Of a stretch of 64,000 nucleotides of DNA, positions 26,828-36,191 are shown piece by piece. Positions within the stretch are counted from its first letter, which is position 1, and the number at the start of each line of letters is the position of its first letter. A model generated the notes under the pieces. It was not told where the DNA came from. It made no database searches and saw nothing but the letters and a program-made list of their open reading frames with translations. The position numbers were made by a program, and so were the translations under genes. Location of the stretch: assembly GCA_002426795.1 (NCBI GenBank), contig DINQ01000011.1, positions 62,001-126,000 of the forward strand, in the 5' to 3' direction. This DNA comes from Bacteroidales bacterium UBA5536 (lineage in GTDB: Bacteria; Bacteroidota; Bacteroidia; Bacteroidales; F082).

Positions 26828-28849
26828 ATGAAAGCACTTTTTTCATTTGCAGTTTGCAGTTTTTTGGTCCTGATCGGGTTTCAGGGTCATGCGCAAACGC
26901 AAAAACAGCCTGATTGGCGCAAGCTTCATTATTTATCGGCAGAAGAAATGTCGTTACCTGCAACAAATAACGTCAACTTCACAGAAACCGATCCACCTGA
27001 GGGAGGCGGCAGGATGGTAGCAGAGTTTGAACCTATGCAGGCAGTATTGATTCGTTATCCACTTGGCATTCCATATAGTGTAATTGCTGAAATGGCATCA
27101 GATCTTCCTGTCATCACCATTGTGAGCAGCAACAGCCAGGCCACGCAGGTTCTGAATCTCTACACACAAAACGGCATCAACACCGACAATTGTTCATTCC
27201 TGATTGCAGCTTCTGATTCGTACTGGACGCGTGATTACGGCCCATGGTATGTTTTTGATGGCAACAAACAGCCTGGTATTGTTGATTTTCCATACGACAG
27301 ACCCAGACCCAATGACAATCTAATACCTGTAAAAATGGCTGAACACCTTGGAATCAACCTTTACGGGATGAACCTGGTGCACACAGGTGGCAATATGATG
27401 GTCGACGGACGCGGCATGGCTGCTTCAACCGATCTTGTTTATGAAGAAAACACCAATTACACCACACAGCAGATTCAGGAAAAGGTGGAAGCCTATCTTG
27501 GTGTAACACGCTATGATGTTACCATCGACCCGCTTGACGATTACATCAAGCACATTGATTGTTGGGGTAAATACCTGGCTCCTGATAAAATTCTTATCGG
27601 TCAGGTGCCCGAATCTGATTATCGCTATGCTGACTATGAAGCTGTCGCCAATTATTTCGAAACTACGCCATCAGCTTATGGTTATCCTTATAAAGTATAC
27701 AGGACCTATTCGCCCGGAACCTCACCTGGAACTCCTTATACCAACTCTTTGATTCTCAATAATAAAGTTTTGGTTCCACTCACAGGCAGCCAGTGGGATG
27801 ACGAAGCAATGGCTGTATACGAAGAAGCCATGCCGGGATACGAAATCATTGGTGTGCCATGGGGAAGTTGGTATAATACCGACGCTTTGCACTGCCGAAC
27901 CAAAGGCGTTGCCGACCTGGGCATGCTGTTTATCGACCACCGTCCTGTTTATGGTACGATTGAGTGGCAGGACTCCGTTGCTGTAACGAGTAAAATCATC
28001 CCCTATTCGGGCGAGGCACTTGTGACAGATTCGGTTTTGGTATTCTACAGTATCAATGGTGGTAATTACCAGACCAGCCTGCTTACAGCCGATGGAAATG
28101 ATATGTATACCGGATATATCAAAGGTTATTCTGATGGTGATACTGTTGATTATTACGTTTTTGCCAAAGATGAGAGTGGCCGAAGGCTCTCACAGCCTTA
28201 TATGGGCGCATTAGATCCGCACGAATTTATCCTGGAAGAAAATACAACTGGTTTGTTAACTATTTCTCCAGACACACTCGTTTTCGATTGGGAATTTGAA
28301 CGCACCTTCTCCATCGCCAACCAAACCGGCAGTGATGTCACCCTCCAATCTATCGAAAACATCACGCCTGAAATTCAATTTGCCATGATTGAAGACGAAA
28401 ACCTTCCGGCAATGCCTTTTGTTTTGCACGATGGCGAAACACTTCCGGTGCTTGTTACTTTGTTAATCCCCGTTGAAAGCATAAATCCGATTAATTATTA
28501 CGATGAAACCATCCGAATCACTTCCAGTGCTGGCGTACAGGATTTGCCGGTAAAAATTAACATGGACCTTGTGAGTGGAAACCAGGAGTTGAACAGGCTA
28601 AGCATGCTTCAAATATATCCAAATCCTTTTACGGGTAGTTTTACCATTGAATTTAGTTTATCTGAGGCCGAATTGACTCAGATCGAGCTGATAGACCTGA
28701 CTGGTAGAGTCGTTGCTGTTGTTATGAACCAGACGATACCTGCCGGTATGCAAGTAATCCCGTGGGATGGACGACTTGAAAAGGGAGTTTACTTCTGTCG
28801 CATCAATGCTGGAAACCAGACCTTGATTCAAAAAATCATCAGGCAATAG
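26828..28849 (+). CDS. Secreted peptidylarginine deiminase (PPAD-like) with T9SS sorting domain
   Basis: Predicted to hydrolyse the guanidinium of arginine to citrulline plus ammonia, outside the cell. A signal peptide (1-23) is followed by the deiminase domain (about 48-370), an Ig-like domain (about 375-480), another beta domain and a T9SS tail (LQIYPNPFTG near 596, end QKIIRQ). Compared from memory with Porphyromonas gingivalis PPAD, all key residues are in place: Asp136 in SYWTRDYGPW, Arg158 and Arg160 in YDRPRPND, His242 and Asp244 in KHIDCWGKYLAP, Asn306 in YTNSLILNN and Cys356 in DALHCRT. The two arginines are those that bind the C-terminal carboxylate of the substrate in PPAD. It differs from cytoplasmic agmatine deiminases by export and by these substrate residues. 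The gene is monocistronic. Confidence 0.92.
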   Translation: MKALFSFAVCSFLVLIGFQGHAQTQKQPDWRKLHYLSAEEMSLPATNNVNFTETDPPEGGGRMVAEFEPMQAVLIRYPLGIPYSVIAEMASDLPVITIVSSNSQATQVLNLYTQNGINTDNCSFLIAASDSYWTRDYGPWYVFDGNKQPGIVDFPYDRPRPNDNLIPVKMAEHLGINLYGMNLVHTGGNMMVDGRGMAASTDLVYEENTNYTTQQIQEKVEAYLGVTRYDVTIDPLDDYIKHIDCWGKYLAPDKILIGQVPESDYRYADYEAVANYFETTPSAYGYPYKVYRTYSPGTSPGTPYTNSLILNNKVLVPLTGSQWDDEAMAVYEEAMPGYEIIGVPWGSWYNTDALHCRTKGVADLGMLFIDHRPVYGTIEWQDSVAVTSKIIPYSGEALVTDSVLVFYSINGGNYQTSLLTADGNDMYTGYIKGYSDGDTVDYYVFAKDESGRRLSQPYMGALDPHEFILEENTTGLLTISPDTLVFDWEFERTFSIANQTGSDVTLQSIENITPEIQFAMIEDENLPAMPFVLHDGETLPVLVTLLIPVESINPINYYDETIRITSSAGVQDLPVKINMDLVSGNQELNRLSMLQIYPNPFTGSFTIEFSLSEAELTQIELIDLTGRVVAVVMNQTIPAGMQVIPWDGRLEKGVYFCRINAGNQTLIQKIIRQ

Positions 28850-28870
28850 CAGCCTAATTGATAAAAACTG

Positions 28871-28902
28871 AAAATCCCATCCGATTGTTCGAATGGGATT
28901 TT
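28871..28902. terminator. Bidirectional terminator between convergent genes
   Basis: AAAATCCCAT and ATGGGATTTT form a 10-bp stem around a 12-base loop; A-runs before and T-runs after allow it to act on both strands. It lies between the deiminase gene (ends 28849) and the small minus-strand gene ending at 28903. Confidence 0.8.
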
Positions 28903-29022
28903 TTATACCAATATCTGACTCAGATAGATCGCCATGGCCAGCGAGGCCAGAATGATCCAGAACGTCAGGCTCTGAGGCAAATCATCCTTTTCGGGATCGT
29001 AATCGAAATCACTTTTTTTCAT
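28903..29022 (-). CDS. 39-residue single-pass membrane protein
   Basis: A short gene on the minus strand: ATG at 29022, stop TAA at 28905-28903, 40 codons. The product has a very acidic head (MKKSDFDYDPEKDD), a proline-glutamine turn and one hydrophobic helix of about 19 residues (FWIILASLAMAIYLSQILV) running to the C-terminus. The helix, the charge pattern and the terminator right at its stop speak for a real gene. No family is recognised. It is separated from the SPOR-protein gene at 29115 by 92 bases and could be the distal gene of that unit. Confidence 0.65.
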   Translation of the reverse strand: MKKSDFDYDPEKDDLPQSLTFWIILASLAMAIYLSQILV

Positions 29023-29114
29023 GGAATGCGTATTAATAGCTAACGCTGATGGTGACAAAGATAGATAAACTTAACGAAAAGTCAATCTCTAAAAAAATCT
29101 GCAAAACCTTTGGC

Positions 29115-30353
29115 TTATGGAAGTTTATCTAGTCGTACACCATTTTTAAATGCCACAATAAAAGCATCATACACCTTGTTTTGGGATCTTATGCTATTAC
29201 GTTTAACTACTGCCTCATCATAAGAGGCAAAGTTGCCAATCGTGTATATGAAATAGCCTTTGTGTGTCGACTCCATGATTTCATCCTGGGGAAGGTTGTA
29301 ACTTCTGGCCAGCTCAGCTGTGGATATTTTGTGTCCATATCGAGCTCGAATTTGCACCCTGTATTCGATTCCATCTGATTTGATGTATTGGGGTTTTGGA
29401 GTCTCTTTTACCACTTCGATTTCAGGTTCTTTGACTTCTATTGGTGCTTCAACATCCAACACATCTATCACCCTGTTAAACGCATTGGTGCCCTGTGGGT
29501 TTTGGTTGCTTTCGGGCTGAACAGGCTCTTCTTCATACTGTGGCATCGTGATCGGCACAATTTCCTGATCATCTTCGGGCACCAGTTTAACCTTACCAAT
29601 TCTTCTATTGAAAGTATAAGCTATACCAAGTGATGTATGATTGTATACATCATACTTAAACATGTTGACATAATTATCCAACAAATCAGAATTAATTCCT
29701 CTGTTGGCTGACTCCAATCTGATTGCCCAATTATCATTCAGGTGAATATCGACACCAAAACCACCCAGTAAAAGGCCTTCGAGTGTGCGACCACCTATAC
29801 CTTTACCATTTCCAAAACCAAGCGTTGAAACAGTTTTATTGCTTCCGAGCTCGTAGACGGTTGTGTTATAATTCAACAGACCAATACCAAATATCACATG
29901 AAATGAAATTGGTTTATCTCTTAAAAATCCACCTATCAAATTATTAAGATTGACAGCGGTGCTCAGGTTGAATTCGATGAGTTCTGAGTTGAAATACTTC
30001 TTCCAGGCGCGACGGGTACCTGCCAGTTCAGAATAAAGTCCTTGCCCACGGATACTGAAAACAGGGCTGATGGATCGTTCGAGCATCAGATTGCCACCAA
30101 AACGCCATTCACTTTCGTAGTTAGTGACAGGATAATACTGGTATTGCTTCATGTCGCCAAAAAACAAAGTGGGACCACCCCCAACACTCAAAGTCCACCT
30201 TCCCTTAAAAGAACTCCCTTCTGTAACTGTCTGATTACCAATTTTTGTAGAGCGTGTATAAGTTGATTGGCCGCTGAGTGACGATGTAGCAACCCCAAAA
30301 AACATTACCAGAAAACTAATAACGATTCGTTTGTCAGATAAAAAGGCTCTCAT
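29115..30353 (-). CDS. Outer-membrane beta-barrel with C-terminal SPOR-like domain
   Basis: A 412-residue protein with a signal peptide (cleavage near LSGQ), an N-terminal beta-barrel-like region (about 45-255; glycine/aromatic alternation as in WTLSVGGGPTLFFGDM), a Pro/Glu/Val-rich linker (about 265-325) and a C-terminal region (about 330-410) that fits a SPOR-type fold: IEYRVQIRARYGHKI at the start and YFIYTIGNFASYDEA later. SPOR domains bind denuded peptidoglycan, so the protein probably links the outer membrane to the cell wall. Ligand binding is inferred from fold resemblance only. Confidence 0.75.
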   Translation of the reverse strand: MRAFLSDKRIVISFLVMFFGVATSSLSGQSTYTRSTKIGNQTVTEGSSFKGRWTLSVGGGPTLFFGDMKQYQYYPVTNYESEWRFGGNLMLERSISPVFSIRGQGLYSELAGTRRAWKKYFNSELIEFNLSTAVNLNNLIGGFLRDKPISFHVIFGIGLLNYNTTVYELGSNKTVSTLGFGNGKGIGGRTLEGLLLGGFGVDIHLNDNWAIRLESANRGINSDLLDNYVNMFKYDVYNHTSLGIAYTFNRRIGKVKLVPEDDQEIVPITMPQYEEEPVQPESNQNPQGTNAFNRVIDVLDVEAPIEVKEPEIEVVKETPKPQYIKSDGIEYRVQIRARYGHKISTAELARSYNLPQDEIMESTHKGYFIYTIGNFASYDEAVVKRNSIRSQNKVYDAFIVAFKNGVRLDKLP

Positions 30354-30436
30354 TTTGGATGGTGGTTATATGCGGAATTGGGCAAACGGATACTTTAGCG
30401 GCTAATTTAGGCAAGAAATACAGGGCAACAGACTTT

Positions 30437-30475
30437 AAAAAAAGAGGTTTATAAACATGAATATGTTCATAAACC
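30437..30475 (-). terminator. Terminator of lysS
   Basis: GGTTTAT-A-AACAT and ATGTT-C-ATAAACC form a stem of 12 pairs with one mismatch around GAAT; on the minus strand it is followed by seven T (30443-30437). It lies 30 bases after the lysS stop. Confidence 0.8.
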
Positions 30476-30504
30476 CCTACTTTTGCTCCAAAAAATAAGT
30501 GTTT

Positions 30505-32223
30505 TTATTTCAACCAGGCTTCAACCGTGTCGATTTGAAGAGCCGGAATGTCCAGCTTGTTTTTCTTACGAAGTCCGTTCAACTTTTGCATCAAAACAGC
30601 CGGTTTCTCTTCCTTAAAAGCCTCAAGACTTTGGTAACCTGCCTGCACAATCCATGTGGCCCATTCTTCCGGAACACCAAGTTTCACAAAATCTGAAGTT
30701 TCAGCCATTTTTTTCACCTTTTCAGGACGCATCTGAGGAAATAACAGCACTTCCTGAATCGACGACTGACCCGTGAGCAACATTACCAGCCTGTCGATAC
30801 CAATTCCCATGCCGGAAGTCGGCGGCATACCATATTCGAGTGCGCGCAAAAAGTCCTGATCAATAAACATGGCTTCGTTGTCGCCTCTTTCCGAAAGACG
30901 TATCTGTTCTTCAAAACGACGGCGCTGATCGATCGGATCGTTGAGCTCAGTGTAGGCGTTTGCTACTTCCTTTCCGTTGATCATCAGCTCAAAGCGTTCT
31001 GTGAGTTCAGGATTTTCGCGGTGACGTTTACACAAAGGTGACATCTCAACCGGATAATCGGTAATGAAGGTCGGCTGGATATAATTGGGCTCGCATTTTT
31101 CACCAAAAATTTCGTCGATCAGCTTTCCTTTGCCCATGCTTTCATCCGTTTCTATTCCGAGTTTGGCACACACTTCCCTCAGGCCGGCCTCATCCATGCC
31201 CGAAACATCGAATCCTGTATGTTCCTTGATGGCATCGAGCATGGTAACGCGCTTAAAGGGACGCTGAAAACTGATTTCATGGTCACCAACCTTCACTTTA
31301 TCGGTCCCGGTTGTTTCTTTTACGGTGCGTTCGATCATGGCCTCGGTGAAGTCCATCATCCAGAGATAATCTTTATATGCTACATAGATTTCGAGCACCG
31401 TAAACTCAGGATTGTGCATGCGGTCCATGCCCTCATTCCTGAAGTCTTTCGAAAACTCATATACGCCATCAAAACCACCAACAATCAGCCGTTTGAGATA
31501 GAGTTCGTTGGCAATCCGCAAATAAAGCGGAATATCAAGTGCATTGTGGTGCGTAACAAACGGACGAGCAGAGGCTCCTCCCGGAATGGGTTGGAGAATT
31601 GGCGTCTCTACTTCAAGATAACCATGTTCGTTGAAGAAATTTCGCATGGCATTAATGGCCTTGGTGCGCTTGATGAAGGTATCTTTTACCTGCTCGTTTA
31701 CAATCAAATCAACATACCGCATTCTGTAGCGCTGCTCCGGATCGGTAAAGGCATCATAGAGCTTGCCGTCCTTTTCTTTAACGATGGGCAGTGGCCTGAG
31801 CGATTTGCTCAGCACTTTCATTTCCGTGACATGAACTGTTATTTCACCCATTTGGGTTACAAACACAAAACCACGTACACCGATGATATCGCCAATATCA
31901 AGCATCCGTTTAAACACATTGTTGTAGAGGGTCTTATCCTCTCCCGGACACAAATCATCGCGTTTGAAATACAGTTGGATACGGCCTGCGCTGTCCTGCA
32001 ACTCAACAAAAGAGGCAGCTCCCATGATGCGTCGGCTCATGATGCGACCCGCAATCGAAATGTCCTGGAAGGCATCCTTGTTTTCATTAAACTGCTCAGT
32101 AATTATTTGGGTATTGGTGGTCACCTCAAACTGTTCCGGAGGATAGGGATTGATCCCTGCCTGGTATAGTTCGGCCAGTGATTGTCGTCTCACTTGTTCT
32201 TGTTCGCTCAGCATCAGACTCAT
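30505..32223 (-). CDS. lysS: Lysyl-tRNA synthetase, class II
   Basis: Charges tRNA-Lys. About 572 residues from the ATG at 32223 (a second ATG three codons on is possible). The N-terminal OB-fold anticodon-binding domain (about 55-150) precedes the class II core with motif 2 (FRNEGMDRMHNPEFT) and motif 3 (GMGIGIDRLVMLLTG). After the core there is an extra tail of about 65 residues (from about residue 505) with helical character, VKKMAETSDFVKLGV and on, which is found in other Bacteroidota LysRS and is longer than the E. coli enzyme. A -7 box lies close upstream. Confidence 0.96.
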   Translation of the reverse strand: MSLMLSEQEQVRRQSLAELYQAGINPYPPEQFEVTTNTQIITEQFNENKDAFQDISIAGRIMSRRIMGAASFVELQDSAGRIQLYFKRDDLCPGEDKTLYNNVFKRMLDIGDIIGVRGFVFVTQMGEITVHVTEMKVLSKSLRPLPIVKEKDGKLYDAFTDPEQRYRMRYVDLIVNEQVKDTFIKRTKAINAMRNFFNEHGYLEVETPILQPIPGGASARPFVTHHNALDIPLYLRIANELYLKRLIVGGFDGVYEFSKDFRNEGMDRMHNPEFTVLEIYVAYKDYLWMMDFTEAMIERTVKETTGTDKVKVGDHEISFQRPFKRVTMLDAIKEHTGFDVSGMDEAGLREVCAKLGIETDESMGKGKLIDEIFGEKCEPNYIQPTFITDYPVEMSPLCKRHRENPELTERFELMINGKEVANAYTELNDPIDQRRRFEEQIRLSERGDNEAMFIDQDFLRALEYGMPPTSGMGIGIDRLVMLLTGQSSIQEVLLFPQMRPEKVKKMAETSDFVKLGVPEEWATWIVQAGYQSLEAFKEEKPAVLMQKLNGLRKKNKLDIPALQIDTVEAWLK

Positions 32224-32239
32224 ATTGAAAAAATTTCGG

Positions 32240-32247
32240 CAAAGATA
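32240..32247 (-). promoter_or_regulatory. -7 promoter element of lysS
   Basis: TATCTTTG on the minus strand, 17 bases before the lysS ATG, the same octamer as in front of tyrS. A TTG lies 17 bases further up, slightly shorter than the usual spacing. Confidence 0.5.
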
Positions 32248-32259
32248 CGCAATCTGCAC

Positions 32260-32287
32260 AAAAACAAAGCCCGCCAATTGGCGGGCT
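32260..32287 (-). terminator. Terminator after the large T9SS protein gene
   Basis: AGCCCGCC and GGCGGGCT form a perfect 8-bp stem around AATT; on the minus strand TTGTTTTT follows. It lies 34 bases beyond the stop of the gene at 32321 and just upstream of the lysS promoter. Confidence 0.88.
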
Positions 32288-32320
32288 CTGAAGAATTTAT
32301 CGGGCTGTTAACAGCAAGGA

Positions 32321-35300
32321 CTATCTTTTAATAATCAGCTTGCGGCTTACCCTGATGCTCCCATCTACTACCAAATTGTAAGAACCAGATGGCAGATTTG
32401 TCAGGTTCAGCTCGGTTTTACCTGTATTTGTTGTGAGTTGTTTCTGTTCAAAAACGACGGTTCCGTTGGCATCAAAAACTCTCAACTGTACATTTTGACT
32501 GGCTTTGCTTTGCAAATCCATGACAAATCGACCATCGCCAGGATTTGGATATACTTCCAGACTGATGGCTGTGTTTTCATTGATGCCAGTGCAGTTGATA
32601 AAGTCAATCATCACCTCATCAGAACGCTTCACGCAATTGTTTTCGTTGGTGAGTTCTACCCAGAATGTTTGTGCACCATAACCAACACCTGTGGTATCGG
32701 CCGCAATGCTTTGCGTTGTTGCACCGTTTGACCATAAATAGGCATAGCCTTCGAGACCGGCATCCAAAATAGCCTGATCGCTACCACAAATGGTTTTGTC
32801 AGGGCCAAGTTCAGCCAGAGGAGGTAATTCGTTAAAGGTAACCTGCATTGTATCTGCATTCACACAGCCATACTCACTCGTAACCTGAACCCAAATTTCA
32901 TGTGTTCCAAAGCCCAATTGTGCGCTTCCCAGTTCAAGTTGCTGGCTGGTTTCGCCTGTAGACCACAAATAGCTTGCGCCTTCGTTGGCAGCATCGAGCA
33001 TAATGGTTTCTTCGCCACAGGCAGCCATATCAGCACCCAAATCTACAGCAGGAATTTCGCCGATAGTAACCATGAGCGTATCAGTGTTTGAACAACCATG
33101 CTCAGAAGTGACTTCAACCCATATTTCGTGCATTCCTGTACCAAATGTGGCAGCCGATACTTCGAGTGTGGCTGAAGTTTCGCCATTTGACCACAGATAG
33201 CTTGCACCTTCCATGGTGGCATCCAGCATCATGGTCTCATCACCACACAAATTGGCGTCTGCTCCCAGCTCGGGTTGTGGCAAGGGGTAAACTGTTATTG
33301 TAACAGGTTCGCTAGAAATGGTATCCATTTCCACAATCATATTTGCAATATATGTCGTTGTTACCTCAGGACTCAACTCAGCAAATTGTGTTTCAGCAAC
33401 AACTTCTCCTTCAGTAGTTTTCCAGAAATAAACAAGATCTCCGGAAGTACCTGTTGGTTCGGCTACCAAAGTAGTTGTGTCACCGGCGCAAATTTCTGAA
33501 GGTTCAGCAGTTGCGGTCAGGTAAATAGAAGACACTTTCAGGTGCAAGGGCACGAGTGATAACAAGTTATCCGGATCGTTATTGGCAATCTTGAGGTTTG
33601 CATAGTAATCGCCTTCTTCTACATCAGTTGCGTTAAAAGTAACCGTAATTGTATCTGTTGCACCAGCAGCAATTACACCTTCGTTTGGTGTATAATTCAG
33701 CCAGCTGATTACGTTGAGTGTATAATCTTCAACTTCACCGTAGGTAGTTGTTCCACAAGGACTAACTTCGCCGGTATAGGTGATGCGGATACGTATCCGG
33801 GTTTCACCTGAAGGGGTTCCTGTTGGTGGTTCGATCATGGCAGTATAAGGTCCGTTTCCTGGAGTTCCGGAAACAACAACCGGTTCGTCATCAAAAATAC
33901 CGTTCTGATCCCAGTCGACCCACACACCACACTGATCGCTGCTATATGAATTTCCATTGGTAACGGTAAGCATCAATGGCTCACCCGTTTTCACTTCTGC
34001 AGCCATATAGGTATAGTCGCTGTAGCCGTCTTCGCCACTGCTGTTATTGATCGTCCCCAGCTCAACCTGCGAAATAAACTCATCGCCACCACCAGACGCA
34101 GCGCAATAATCGTTAACTTCACGATTCACATCGATTATTTCTGAGCTAACGCTATACAACAAGTCGAGCTGTCCTGTATTAGTCACAATCAATTGTTTGC
34201 TGCCGATTTCACCGGGTTGGAGCAACTGATACAAACTAGCCGGGTCTACAGCGATATGTGCATCGCCCCATTGAACAGAAGCACGCGAAGCACCACTTTC
34301 GCCATCATTTTCATAGGCTGCAGTAACGCTGTAGCTATAGATGCCATAGTCGGGAAGTTGGTCGATGTAGGTCGTATCTTCGGTAGTGCCCACCAATTCA
34401 TTGTCGCGATAAATGTTGAAGTGAAGGAATTGAGGTGCTGTAACATAATGCCATTCGAGACTGGTTTCGCCAGTTTCAAATTCCACTACAGCTGTGAGTT
34501 CAAACGGACGGCTGAGCGCATTGGTTTCGTAAGGAGAACAGAAAGACATGACATGACCCAAACGGTTGTCGGGCCATACTGGGAACACTTTGCCACCACG
34601 GGCATCAATGCCCAGGTAATCGCCCATATAGCCACCTGCAAGTCCTGGTATAGGAGAAGGAGTAAAAGCGACGTCTGAAACTTTAAAATCTTCCCAGGTT
34701 TCTCCTGCATCGTAACTATTGGCGCAATAAACCTCGCATTGTGTTGGGAAAACATTGCGGTCATCATAAAAAATGGCACTCAGGATTCCGTTTTCAGGGT
34801 CGCAGGTAATCCATGGCATATAATGCTCTTTACCGACCCCAAATTCATCCTGATTAACTCTGACAGGGTCCGACCAGGTAATGCCCTGATCTGTTGATTT
34901 GATCATATAAACATCGATGCTGACATTTTGATTGACACCGGGCTCACCCACGTTTGTCCAAACGACATAAATATTTCCGTCATTTTCTCCACCCGAAATA
35001 TCAACTGCCATCGACGGGAAGCTGTTAACACGGTGGTTTTTGCTGGTTTCGGTATTGCGAATACCTCTGATGTTGTTCATGATGCGAATGGCCGGATCCC
35101 AGGTTTCGCCGCCATCGAATGAACGTGCAAAACCAAGTGCGCCTTCGTCTGACGGCCAACTATTATAAATTGCCCAAACTGCATAAACTTCACCATTAGG
35201 TCCGGTTGATAAGTTAACTCCCTGATTGTGACTTCCGGCATTAACGGCTGTACTGATTGGTGCACGGGCACTCCAGGTCTCCCCGTCATCAGTAGAACGT

Positions 35301-36016
35301 GAAACAACAATTTCGTTATCGTTTGGTCCACCAAAATCAGTCCACGCGTTGTAGAGGTGTCCTTCGTATGGTGAAACCGGGCTGTTGTCAATCCAGAAAT
35401 GATTTTTGTCAGCCAAAGATCCTGGGTTTGGAGCAATGGTTTTGCGTGTCCAGGTTTGGCCCTGGTCGTCGCTAAAAGCAACACCCTGTCCTCCAGGGTT
35501 GGTGATATAGTTCACATACCAGCGTCCATTTAACCCCATGGCAACAGCCGGGTCGCCACTATTACTTCCACCTGCTCCTTCAACCTCACCTTCCCAGCTT
35601 TCGCCAGCATCAAAAGTGTAAAAGTCATTAGCTCCATAGAGACTGCCTACAGGGTTTTGCGTGGAGTTGTTCGAGTTGAGAACATTGTCCGGATCGAGCG
35701 GATTGACAAAAATCGAGTTCTCACTTTGGGTAGAATTGATATCAGTTACCGGCACATCCGGAGAGTCGTCAGTTACAACTGAATAAGCCTTAATCTTACT
35801 CCCGGTGAATACAGCCTGAGGGGCACGTACATCAGGATTAAGGGTATACAATCCCTGGCTGGCCAATCGCTGATAATATCCATTATTGTCGATACGGGTA
35901 TCGACCATGTGGCGTCTTTCGCGCTCAGTTTTACTGTCGTTGCTTATCACCCACTGCAACCCTGCAGCAAGCAGCACAAACGACACCAGGAGAAGAAGGG
36001 TAAATTGTTTTCTCAT
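32321..36016 (-). CDS. Large secreted Asp-box/GEVED/Ig-like protein with T9SS sorting domain
   Basis: A 1,231-residue exported protein. A signal peptide at the ATG at 36016 is followed by a sialidase-like propeller with at least five Asp boxes (SDDQGQTWT, STDDGETWS, SFDGGETWD, STDQGITWS, SYDAGETWE), a fibronectin-like domain, a GEVED domain (with CGVWVDWDQNGIFDD and TTYGEVEDYTLNV), an immunoglobulin-like stretch, then three tandem repeats of about 70 residues starting LGAD/LGPD and ending before VT/VTF (PKD-like, each with ASYLWS or AYLWS), and a T9SS tail (LEVYPNPGDG ... KLIIKR). The catalytic arginine triad and Tyr/Glu of true sialidases could not be assigned, so adhesion or a structural role is as likely as enzyme activity. 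Confidence 0.82.
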   Translation of the reverse strand: MRKQFTLLLLVSFVLLAAGLQWVISNDSKTERERRHMVDTRIDNNGYYQRLASQGLYTLNPDVRAPQAVFTGSKIKAYSVVTDDSPDVPVTDINSTQSENSIFVNPLDPDNVLNSNNSTQNPVGSLYGANDFYTFDAGESWEGEVEGAGGSNSGDPAVAMGLNGRWYVNYITNPGGQGVAFSDDQGQTWTRKTIAPNPGSLADKNHFWIDNSPVSPYEGHLYNAWTDFGGPNDNEIVVSRSTDDGETWSARAPISTAVNAGSHNQGVNLSTGPNGEVYAVWAIYNSWPSDEGALGFARSFDGGETWDPAIRIMNNIRGIRNTETSKNHRVNSFPSMAVDISGGENDGNIYVVWTNVGEPGVNQNVSIDVYMIKSTDQGITWSDPVRVNQDEFGVGKEHYMPWITCDPENGILSAIFYDDRNVFPTQCEVYCANSYDAGETWEDFKVSDVAFTPSPIPGLAGGYMGDYLGIDARGGKVFPVWPDNRLGHVMSFCSPYETNALSRPFELTAVVEFETGETSLEWHYVTAPQFLHFNIYRDNELVGTTEDTTYIDQLPDYGIYSYSVTAAYENDGESGASRASVQWGDAHIAVDPASLYQLLQPGEIGSKQLIVTNTGQLDLLYSVSSEIIDVNREVNDYCAASGGGDEFISQVELGTINNSSGEDGYSDYTYMAAEVKTGEPLMLTVTNGNSYSSDQCGVWVDWDQNGIFDDEPVVVSGTPGNGPYTAMIEPPTGTPSGETRIRIRITYTGEVSPCGTTTYGEVEDYTLNVISWLNYTPNEGVIAAGATDTITVTFNATDVEEGDYYANLKIANNDPDNLLSLVPLHLKVSSIYLTATAEPSEICAGDTTTLVAEPTGTSGDLVYFWKTTEGEVVAETQFAELSPEVTTTYIANMIVEMDTISSEPVTITVYPLPQPELGADANLCGDETMMLDATMEGASYLWSNGETSATLEVSAATFGTGMHEIWVEVTSEHGCSNTDTLMVTIGEIPAVDLGADMAACGEETIMLDAANEGASYLWSTGETSQQLELGSAQLGFGTHEIWVQVTSEYGCVNADTMQVTFNELPPLAELGPDKTICGSDQAILDAGLEGYAYLWSNGATTQSIAADTTGVGYGAQTFWVELTNENNCVKRSDEVMIDFINCTGINENTAISLEVYPNPGDGRFVMDLQSKASQNVQLRVFDANGTVVFEQKQLTTNTGKTELNLTNLPSGSYNLVVDGSIRVSRKLIIKR

Positions 36017-36191
36017 TTGGGTATAATTTGAAATGAATGTTGGTGAATAAAGCCCAAAAATAAGCAAAAAATAATGCGGGCTAATTTTTACAGTTAAATC
36101 TCGTGCTTTTTTGGTGGCAACAAGCAAGCACGGAGTACAGAAAAATGAAAATTGCGCAAAAAAAAGTAGATGTAAAAAGTTTCGCTAAATC

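Noticed and set aside
31219..32169. A 316-codon frame antisense to lysS
   Set aside because: lysS on the minus strand has full class II motifs and normal length; the antisense frame has no recognisable feature.
34193..34678. A 161-codon plus-strand frame inside the large T9SS protein gene
   Set aside because: Antisense shadow of a repeat-rich coding region; no independent evidence.
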